Assembly: GCA_033722375.1 (NCBI GenBank)
Contig: JAWVZB010000127.1
Location: 1 to 8,086 of the forward strand
DNA: 8,086 bases
From: JAWVZB01 sp033722375
GTDB lineage: Bacteria > Actinomycetota > Nitriliruptoria > Nitriliruptorales > Nitriliruptoraceae
Reading direction: 5' to 3'
Shown here piece by piece: positions 1 through 5,078 of this stretch. Both the position numbers and the translations under genes were made by a program. Position 1 is the first letter of the stretch, and every line of letters begins with the position of its first letter. The notes under the pieces were generated by a model. The model ran no database searches. It saw nothing but the letters and a program-made list of their open reading frames with translations, and had not been told where the DNA came from.

Positions 1-760
1 GAGCCTCGCGGTCGGGCTCCAGGCCTGGCTCGCCGACCCCGCCGACGCGCAGGCGGAGCAGCGGGGCGCTGCCGAGGAGCAGCCGCTCGTCGACGGTGAG
101 CTCCTCTGGAAGCGTGACTGTGCGAGCTGCCACGGCGCCGACGGCAACGGCACCGCGAACGGCCCGTCGCTCCAGGGCAAGGGCCCGGCCGGGGTGCACT
201 TCACGGTGACGACCGGCCGCATGCCCATGGAGCTCCTCGCCCCGCTCGGTGACGAACCCTTCGATGCGGACCGGCTCCAGGTGCTCCCGAACGAGCGGGG
301 CGCGACCGAGTACCTCCCGGCACAGGTCGCGGCCCTCACCGAGTACAGCCGCGAGATCCTGACGGGCCCTGACGTGCCGCCGGTCGACATCGCGACCGCG
401 GACATGAGCCACGGCCAGGAGCTGTTCCAGACCAACTGCGCCTCCTGTCACGTCTGGTCGGGGCGGGGCGGGACGTTGGCCGACGGCCACGTGGCGACCA
501 CGCTCGAGCGCTCGACGCCGGAGAACGTCGTGGCGGCGATGCGGATCGGGATCGGGACCATGCCGGTGTTCTCCGAGGCGACCATCAGCGAGGAGGAGGC
601 CAACGACATCGCGGCCTACGTCAAGTACCTCCAGACCCCCCGGAACCCGGGCGGGTACCCGCTGGCCTACGTCGGCCCTGCTGGCGAGGGCTTCGTGGCG
701 TGGGTCGTCGGTCTGTTCGGGATCCTGCTGCTGACCCGGTGGATCGGGGGAAAGCCGTGA
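1..760 (+). CDS. qcrC: Diheme cytochrome c subunit of the bcc complex (QcrC), 5' end missing
   Basis: This is the cytochrome c subunit of the actinobacterial menaquinol:cytochrome c reductase. It carries electrons from the Rieske centre to the terminal oxidase on the outer face of the membrane. The frame is open from base 2 and gives 252 visible residues; the start and N-terminal anchor lie outside the window. Two CASCH heme c motifs are visible, at bases 119-133 and 437-451, each followed by a candidate axial Met (RMP at 221, TMP at 560). A hydrophobic helix at about bases 685-745, followed by a basic end, is the C-terminal anchor typical of QcrC. An internal GTG at 194 is not the start, because it would remove the first heme site. 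The stop overlaps the start of the Rieske gene by four bases (GTGA). Two heme sites, the C-terminal anchor and the qcrA-qcrB neighbours make the call secure. Confidence 0.95.
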   Translation, partial: SLAVGLQAWLADPADAQAEQRGAAEEQPLVDGELLWKRDCASCHGADGNGTANGPSLQGKGPAGVHFTVTTGRMPMELLAPLGDEPFDADRLQVLPNERGATEYLPAQVAALTEYSREILTGPDVPPVDIATADMSHGQELFQTNCASCHVWSGRGGTLADGHVATTLERSTPENVVAAMRIGIGTMPVFSEATISEEEANDIAAYVKYLQTPRNPGGYPLAYVGPAGEGFVAWVVGLFGILLLTRWIGGKP

Positions 761-1635
761 GCGAGCAGCGGCAGAAGAGCGAACGCGCGGCGGTGCGGTC
801 GATCCTGGCGGGCTTCGTCGTGGCCGTGATCGCCGCCGTCGTGTTCATGGTCGAGTACGCCCTCGATGCGAGCACGCAGGTCCTCGGGGTCGCGCTCCTG
901 TTCGCGTTCGGAGGCATCGGCTACAGCCTGACCGCCTGGGCACACCGGCTGATGCCCAGAGGAGGCGAGGTCGAGGACCGCAAGCTGATGCACGACCCGG
1001 AGGGCGAGCAACAGGCGGCCGCGGACTACTTCCGGTCGCGTCTCGCCGGGGTGCAGCGGCGCGGGCTGCTCGGTGGAGCGCTTGCTGCTGCTCTGGGCGC
1101 GCTGGGTCTCGCGGTGGTGTTCCCGTTCCGGTCGCTCGGCCCGCGTCCCGGCGATGCGTTGCGGCGCACCGACTACGCGAAGGTTCCCCGCCCGAAGCTC
1201 GTGACCTCCGAGGGGCGCCCCGTCCACCGCGACGATCTCCCTCCCGGCGGCTTCCTCACCGTGTTCCCGGAGGGCTTCGAGGGCTCCGCCAACGCCCAGA
1301 CGGCCCTGATCCGCCTCGACCCGGACCGCACGGAGGTACAGGCGCCGACACGCGAGGAGTGGGTGGTCGAGGGCTACATCGCCTACTCGAAGATCTGCAC
1401 GCACGCGGGCTGCCCCGTCGGGGAGTACCAGCAGGAGTTCCAGACGCTGTTCTGTCCATGCCACCAGTCGTCGTTCGAGGTGCTGCGGGGCGCGAGCCCG
1501 GTGCTCGGTCCGGCCGACCGGCCGCTGCCTCAGCTCCCGATCGGTATCGACGAAGCCGGCTTCCTGGTCGCGCTCGGGGACTTCGACGAAGCGGTCGGGC
1601 CCGGCTGGTGGACACGGCCGAAGGACGGCGCATGA
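757..1635 (+). CDS. qcrA: Rieske iron-sulfur subunit of the bcc complex (QcrA)
   Basis: The Rieske [2Fe-2S] protein takes one electron from menaquinol at the Qo site and gives it to the heme c of QcrC. The product is 292 residues. Three hydrophobic segments lie at about 13-36, 41-62 and 102-125, the three-helix N-terminus of actinobacterial QcrA rather than the single anchor of mitochondrial forms. The cluster motifs are CTHAGC (ligands C214 and H216, disulfide partner C219) and CPCHQS (ligands C233 and H236, disulfide partner C235), so the site is intact. The start is GTG at 757: it overlaps the qcrC stop as GTGA and has a G-rich GGGGGA five bases upstream. An earlier in-frame start at 700 would overlap the qcrC membrane helix and is unlikely. 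The stop overlaps the qcrB ATG (ATGA), so all three qcr genes appear translationally coupled. Confidence 0.96.
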   Translation: MSEQRQKSERAAVRSILAGFVVAVIAAVVFMVEYALDASTQVLGVALLFAFGGIGYSLTAWAHRLMPRGGEVEDRKLMHDPEGEQQAAADYFRSRLAGVQRRGLLGGALAAALGALGLAVVFPFRSLGPRPGDALRRTDYAKVPRPKLVTSEGRPVHRDDLPPGGFLTVFPEGFEGSANAQTALIRLDPDRTEVQAPTREEWVVEGYIAYSKICTHAGCPVGEYQQEFQTLFCPCHQSSFEVLRGASPVLGPADRPLPQLPIGIDEAGFLVALGDFDEAVGPGWWTRPKDGA

Positions 1636-2999
1636 TCGCCCGGCTGGCCCGATACATCGACGACCGCGTCCGTGGCGGCGAGTACGCCAAGAAGGGGATG
1701 AGCAAGGTCTTCCCCGAGCACTGGTCGTTCCTGCTCGGCGAGATCGCGCTCTACTCGTTCGTGATCCTCATCGCGACCGGGATCTTCCTCGCGCTGTTCT
1801 TCAAGGCCGACTGGAGCGACACCACCTACCAGGGCTCCTACGCCCCGCTCCACGGCGTGGAGGTCTCGAAGTCCTACGACTCGACGATCAGCCTGATCTT
1901 CGACGTCCCGGCCGGGGCGCTGATCCGGCAGATCCACCACTGGGCCGCCCTGGTGTTCCTCGCCGCGATCGTGGTGCACCTCCTGCGGATCTTCTTCACC
2001 GGGGCGTTCAAACGGCCGCGCGAGCTGAACTGGATCATCGGCGTCACCCTGCTCGTCCTGGCCATCGTGGAGGGCTTCGCCGGCTACAGCCTCCCCGACG
2101 ACCTGCTCTCCGGGGTCGGGATCCGCATCGGCTACTCCATCGCCCAGTCCATCCCGGTCGTGGGGAGCTGGCTCGCGTTCCTCGTGTTCGGGGGTGAGTT
2201 CCCGGCGGACGAGTTCGTCTCCCGGCTCTACATCGGCCACGTCTTCGTGGTCCCGCTCATCATGATGGGGCTGATCGGGATCCACCTGTTCCTCGTGGTC
2301 CGGCAGAAGCACACGCAGTTCCCGGGGCCGGGCCGCACGAACGACAACGTCGTCGGCGAGCGCCTGTGGCCCACCTACACCGCCAAGTCGGTGGGGCTGT
2401 TCTTCCTCATCGCCGGGGTCCTCGCCGGGATGGGTGGCCTGTTCCAGATCAACCCGATCTGGTTGTACGGCCCCTACCACCCCGACACGGTGACGACGTT
2501 CGCGCAACCGGACTGGTACATGGGGTGGGTCGAGGGGGCGCTGCGGCTGATGCCCTCGTTCCGCGTCGAGGCGTTCGGTTACGAGATCCCCAACGTGTTC
2601 TTCTCGGGCGTGCTCGTCCCCGGGGTCACGTTCGGGCTCATGTACCTCTACCCGTTCATCGAACAGCGGCTCACCGGGGCCGACCGGCGTGAACACCACC
2701 TGCTCGACCGGCCGCGGGAGCACCCGTGGCGTACGTCCCTCGGTGTGGCGATCCTTGCCTACCACGCGGTCCTGCTGGCTGCCGGCGCGCAGGACATACT
2801 CGCGGAGATGACCGGCGCGTCGATCAACCTGATCATCCGGACGCTCCAGGTGCTCGTGTTCGTGCTCCCGATCGTCGCGTGGGTGGTCACGTTCCTGCTC
2901 TGCAACCAGCTCCAGCAGGCCGACACCTACGGGGCTCGCAAGGCCGCGCTGCGCCGACGGGAGGAGGACGAGGTCGAGGTCGGCAGCGGCCTCGGCTGA
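1632..2999 (+). CDS. qcrB: Cytochrome b subunit of the bcc complex (QcrB)
   Basis: The di-heme b membrane core of the bcc complex holds the Qo and Qi menaquinone sites and drives the Q cycle. The product is 455 residues with about eight membrane helices (roughly 31-57, 101-121, 135-153, 200-224, 252-274, 319-342, 367-386, 398-425), so the b6-like and subunit-IV-like halves are fused. Heme ligands are H102 (or H103) with H116 in helix B, and H203 with H218 in helix D. Fourteen residues separate the helix D pair, the b6f-like spacing. The Qo motif is PDWY at 293-296, the Gram-positive form of PEWY. QKHTQFPGPGR at 225-235 is characteristic of actinobacterial QcrB. ATG 1632 is preferred because it overlaps the qcrA stop and AAGGA lies at 1621-1625. 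From memory it is shorter than mycobacterial and corynebacterial QcrB (about 540 residues), mainly at the termini. It ends only two bases before the convergent gene's stop. Confidence 0.96.
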   Translation: MIARLARYIDDRVRGGEYAKKGMSKVFPEHWSFLLGEIALYSFVILIATGIFLALFFKADWSDTTYQGSYAPLHGVEVSKSYDSTISLIFDVPAGALIRQIHHWAALVFLAAIVVHLLRIFFTGAFKRPRELNWIIGVTLLVLAIVEGFAGYSLPDDLLSGVGIRIGYSIAQSIPVVGSWLAFLVFGGEFPADEFVSRLYIGHVFVVPLIMMGLIGIHLFLVVRQKHTQFPGPGRTNDNVVGERLWPTYTAKSVGLFFLIAGVLAGMGGLFQINPIWLYGPYHPDTVTTFAQPDWYMGWVEGALRLMPSFRVEAFGYEIPNVFFSGVLVPGVTFGLMYLYPFIEQRLTGADRREHHLLDRPREHPWRTSLGVAILAYHAVLLAAGAQDILAEMTGASINLIIRTLQVLVFVLPIVAWVVTFLLCNQLQQADTYGARKAALRRREEDEVEVGSGLG

Positions 3000-3001
3000 C
3001 G

Positions 3002-3529
3002 TCAGTCCTCCTCGTCGCGGTCCGGGTCGTCCGCCGCCCGGTCCGACTCCTGGGCGGACCGTGCGACCTCGCGGTCGACGTCCGCCTGGTCCCGCCGGTC
3101 CCGGTCCTCGGCGCGGTGACGGGTCGCCTCGCGGCGGTCGAGCTGGGCTTCCGTCCGGTCGAGGGCGTCGCGGGACCGGTCCACGGCCGCCCGGGCATCG
3201 GCCCCGATCCCCTCGGCGCGCTGCTGGGCCTCCTCGGCGGACCGATGCATCGAGCCGGCGCGGTCCTGCGCCTGCTCACGCCAGCGACGTTCCCGGTCGT
3301 CCATCACGCGCTCACGGCCGGTGAGCTCCTGCTCCCGGCGGTCGAGCTCCGCCTCGCGGTCGTCGGCGTTCGCTTCGCGCGCGTCCGCGCGCTCCTCACG
3401 ACGATCGGCCAGCCTCTCCCGCTCGTCGGCGGCGGTCTCGCGGGCGTCTGCCTGCTGTTCCTGGTCCGAGAGGCGGCGGCGCCCGGGCGCGCCGGCACCG
3501 TCCTCAGCGGGTTCCACAGGATCGGGCAC
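3002..3529 (-). CDS. Highly charged heptad-repeat (coiled-coil) protein of unknown function
   Basis: I do not recognise a named family. With GTG 3529 as start the product is 175 residues, very rich in Arg, Asp, Glu and Ala, with no membrane segment and no cysteine. Residues 27-82 form eight uninterrupted 7-residue units of the pattern (A/L/M)-D-x-R-E-x-x, for example ADERERL, ADRREER, ADDREAE and LDRREQE. Three more (VDRSRDA, LDRTEAQ, LDRREAT) lie at 116-136. This predicts a long, mostly polar helix or coiled coil with an acidic tail. The start is uncertain. GTG 3529 has GGGGA five bases upstream. GTG 3598 would add 23 residues, but that stretch contains AGA, AGT and several A/T-ending codons unlike the body, so I read it as leader. 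The gene converges on qcrB with a two-base gap and diverges from the gene at 3670, whose repeats resemble it. Confidence 0.72.
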   Translation of the reverse strand: MPDPVEPAEDGAGAPGRRRLSDQEQQADARETAADERERLADRREERADAREANADDREAELDRREQELTGRERVMDDRERRWREQAQDRAGSMHRSAEEAQQRAEGIGADARAAVDRSRDALDRTEAQLDRREATRHRAEDRDRRDQADVDREVARSAQESDRAADDPDRDEED

Positions 3530-3565
3530 GCAGGTCCCCAGGCACGATCTACTTCTGTCAGTCTC

Positions 3566-3577
3566 GCCCCCGGGGGC
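3566..3577. repeat. 12-base perfect palindrome
   Basis: GCCCCCGGGGGC is its own reverse complement. It lies 37 bases upstream of the preferred leftward start at GTG 3529. It has no loop and no T-run, so it is not a normal intrinsic terminator. It could be an operator or simply a chance result of high G+C. If the leftward gene starts at GTG 3598 instead, it would be coding. Confidence 0.3.
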
Positions 3578-3616
3578 CGCCTCTGCAAGTGGATGCACGC
3601 CGGCCCCCCATCCGTA

Positions 3617-3645
3617 TCGCCAGGAGTGGCCCGCAGGCGTATCGT
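3617..3645 (+). promoter_or_regulatory. Candidate promoter for the 93-residue heptad protein
   Basis: TCGCCA (3617-3622, four of six matches to TTGACA) is followed after 17 bases by TATCGT (3640-3645), which fits the actinobacterial -10 pattern TAnnnT. Transcription would begin near 3652 and leave a leader of about 18 bases containing the AGGAG ribosome site. The spacing is ideal, but such matches occur by chance. Confidence 0.3.
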
Positions 3646-3659
3646 GGTGGTGCGGCGGC

Positions 3660-3664
3660 AGGAG
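3660..3664 (+). promoter_or_regulatory. Ribosome binding site deciding the start at GTG 3670
   Basis: AGGAG lies five bases before GTG 3670 and eight before the in-frame GTG 3673. This places the true start here rather than at the upstream in-frame GTG 3589, whose extra 27 residues show no repeat character. Confidence 0.6.
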
Positions 3665-3669
3665 CGACG

Positions 3670-3951
3670 GTGGTGGAGGACCAGCGGGACCAGAAGAGCG
3701 TGCACGAGCGCCAGGCAGACGCAGCCGCCGAGCGGGCCGACCGCGCCGAGGAGCGGGCGGCGGATGAGCGCGCGCGTGCAGAGCGGTCGTCCGACGCCGA
3801 CGAGGCTCTGATGCACGAGCGTGCGGCCAGTCTCCATGACCAGGCCGTCGAGCTCCAGCGGAGCCACGAGCGCCACGAGCGTGAGGCGGTCGACAAGCTC
3901 GGGGACGGGGATGACGAGCACGACGAAGACGCCCCGACCGAGGCTGGATGA
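3670..3951 (+). CDS. Small charged heptad-repeat protein of unknown function
   Basis: No named family is recognised. The product is 93 residues from GTG 3670 (GTG 3673 is nearly equivalent), without cysteine, signal peptide or membrane helix. Residues 16-36 run in 7-residue Ala/Arg/Glu units (ADAAAER, ADRAEER, AADERAR). Residues 49-69 change to His-containing heptads (HERAASL, HDQAVEL, QRSHERH). The C-terminus from about 78 is acidic, with DGDDEHDED. The ADxxEERAxD pattern resembles the repeats of the divergent neighbour at 3002-3529, so the two may be related or interact; that is inference. Low-complexity proteins with His/Glu/Arg/Ala heptads of this sort are common in actinobacteria, usually annotated as hypothetical. 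It converges on the gene ending at 3961, nine bases away, with no terminator between them. Confidence 0.7.
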   Translation: MVEDQRDQKSVHERQADAAAERADRAEERAADERARAERSSDADEALMHERAASLHDQAVELQRSHERHEREAVDKLGDGDDEHDEDAPTEAG

Positions 3952-3960
3952 GCCCCGCGC

Positions 3961-4350
3961 TCAGCTTCCTGGCTTGACCTCACGGAAGCGGCCCATCGAC
4001 TCGTCACAGCGCCGACGCGCGGCCGCCGCCTGCTCGCTGAGGAGGCGGCGGTGGTCGCGGAGCTCCTCGGCACGAGCCCGGACCGCTCCGCTCCGGGCGA
4101 GCAACTCGGCGAACCGCCGGTATCCGAACGGGTCGGGCTGGGCCTGCCGTTCAGGGAGGTCGTTCTCCATGGACCGGTAGGCGACCGTCCGCCGGCACGA
4201 CCCGCAGGTCACCGCACCACCGAGGTGGGGCAGCCAGCGGTCGGGAAGAGGCGTACCGCACGCCGTGCGCCAGGTCTCGCCGCGCACGACCATCAGATGC
4301 ACACGGTGGTCGCCGTCCGTGTCCGCACCCACCAGCGTGTCCGGGCTCAC
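3961..4350 (-). CDS. Small protein with a His/Cys metal-site-like motif and helical tail, unknown function
   Basis: The product is 129 residues from GTG 4350, which overlaps the stop of the upstream LuxR gene as GTGA, so translation is probably coupled. An earlier in-frame GTG at 4389 would overlap that gene by 43 bases and is less likely. Residues 15-56 hold H18, then TACG (C31), then VTCGSC (C49 and C52). This H-x12-C-x17-C-x2-C arrangement could bind one zinc ion. Short actinobacterial proteins with an H...CG...TCxxC layout are known to me only as hypothetical or zinc-finger-like. Residues 79-118 are Arg/Glu/Ala-rich and probably helical (ELLARSGAVRARAEELRDH), with one further Cys at 115. 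As the third gene of the CheR-PAS / LuxR operon it may be a regulatory partner or a DNA- or protein-binding accessory. Function is not established; the coding call is firm because of the overlap and composition. Confidence 0.78.
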   Translation of the reverse strand: MSPDTLVGADTDGDHRVHLMVVRGETWRTACGTPLPDRWLPHLGGAVTCGSCRRTVAYRSMENDLPERQAQPDPFGYRRFAELLARSGAVRARAEELRDHRRLLSEQAAAARRRCDESMGRFREVKPGS

Positions 4351-5063
4351 GGATCGACCGTCCCCGCGGCCGTCTCGGGTGGGTCGCACAGCCCCAACCA
4401 GCCTCCCAGAACGACCGCTTCGGTTCGCCCGGGGACCCCCAGCGCGTCGTACAGGTCCGCCAGGCGACGCTTCACCGTCCGTGGGGACACGAACAGCACC
4501 TCGCCCAGTTCGGCGATCGTGGCTCCGGACGCGAGCTGCTGGAGGAGCACGAGCCGTTCCTCGTCCAACCGCGTCAGGAGGTCGCGCCGGGCCGAACGGC
4601 GCGCGAGCGTCTCCTCGAGGGAGTCCCGGTCGACCGAGACCCGGTCGTGGAGGGCGGCTGCGATCAGCGCGGCGAGCTCGCCGGAGCCAACCGAGCGGCC
4701 GAGGACGCCCGCTGCCCCTGCGCCGATGGCGGCGAGCCGACGGTCCTCGTCCGCGCTCCCGACCGCGACGATCCCGACCTCGGGGTGCTGGTCGCGGATG
4801 GCACGCATCGTGAGGAGTGCGCCCGGAGCGTCGAGTTCGAGCACGACCACGTCCGCTCCGGAGTCGCGCAGGCGTTCGTGGAGATCGACCGCGTCGGGGG
4901 ATGCGACCTCCACGGCGATGCCGAGCTGGTCGGTCAGCAGGGTGCCGAGTCCGGTGGCGTAGACGGCATCACCGTGCGCGAGCAGCACCCGGGTCTGGAC
5001 GAACGAGACCGACGCGCCGGCGTGCCGGCCGGCCGAGGGAGCGGGGGGAGCACTCTCGCCCAT
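4347..5063 (-). CDS. LuxR/NarL-type transcription factor with a degenerate receiver domain
   Basis: This is a DNA-binding regulator of 238 residues. Residues 24-140 align by pattern with a receiver domain (RVLLAHGDAVYATGLGTLL is the usual first strand and helix). Residues 162-220 are a LuxR helix-turn-helix, with the recognition segment FVSPRTVKRRL at 191-201 and the usual GVxxRTEAV end at 209-217. The receiver lacks the phosphorylation machinery. The acidic pair is reduced to H30-G31-D32, the phosphoacceptor Asp is replaced by E76 in VVVLELDAPG, the conserved Thr/Ser position reads G102 or S103, and the Lys position reads R123. It is therefore probably phosphorylation-independent, or the Glu may mimic the phosphorylated state; both are inference. 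The start is ATG 5063, with a strong GGGGAGGAG at 5069-5077. It lies 15 bases downstream of the CheR-PAS stop, in one operon. The first 18 residues are a low-complexity tail. Confidence 0.9.
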   Translation of the reverse strand: MGESAPPAPSAGRHAGASVSFVQTRVLLAHGDAVYATGLGTLLTDQLGIAVEVASPDAVDLHERLRDSGADVVVLELDAPGALLTMRAIRDQHPEVGIVAVGSADEDRRLAAIGAGAAGVLGRSVGSGELAALIAAALHDRVSVDRDSLEETLARRSARRDLLTRLDEERLVLLQQLASGATIAELGEVLFVSPRTVKRRLADLYDALGVPGRTEAVVLGGWLGLCDPPETAAGTVDP

Positions 5064-5078
5064 ATCGACTCCTCCCCG

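Larger units (their letters stand above)
3530..3669. other. Divergent intergenic region between two charged-repeat genes
   Basis: This stretch separates two divergently transcribed genes and should hold both promoters. It contains the 12-base perfect palindrome at 3566-3577, two copies of CGTATCG (3613-3619 and 3638-3644, 25 bases apart) and a candidate rightward promoter. Third-position composition is less G/C-biased than in the flanking genes, which supports its being non-coding even though a frame stays open on the minus strand to GTG 3598. I see no convincing promoter for the leftward gene. Confidence 0.5.

Noticed and set aside
194..760. A separate 188-residue single-heme cytochrome starting at GTG 194
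   Set aside because: The same frame is open upstream to the window edge and contains another CASCH site at 119-133, so it is the interior of a diheme QcrC.
1530..2765. Open frame of 411 codons on the minus strand opposite qcrA/qcrB
   Set aside because: It is rich in Glu, Asp, Arg and His in a way typical of the antisense of membrane-protein genes, with no domain. qcrB on the other strand is certain.
3566..3577. Intrinsic terminator at the GC palindrome
   Set aside because: It has no loop and no T-tract, and it sits upstream of both divergent genes, where a terminator is not expected.
2726..3811. Open frame of 361 codons on the plus strand across the qcrB end and the heptad gene
   Set aside because: It has no recognisable motif and overlaps qcrB in another frame. 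The opposite strand shows a regular 7-residue repeat with strong third-position G/C, which marks that strand as coding.
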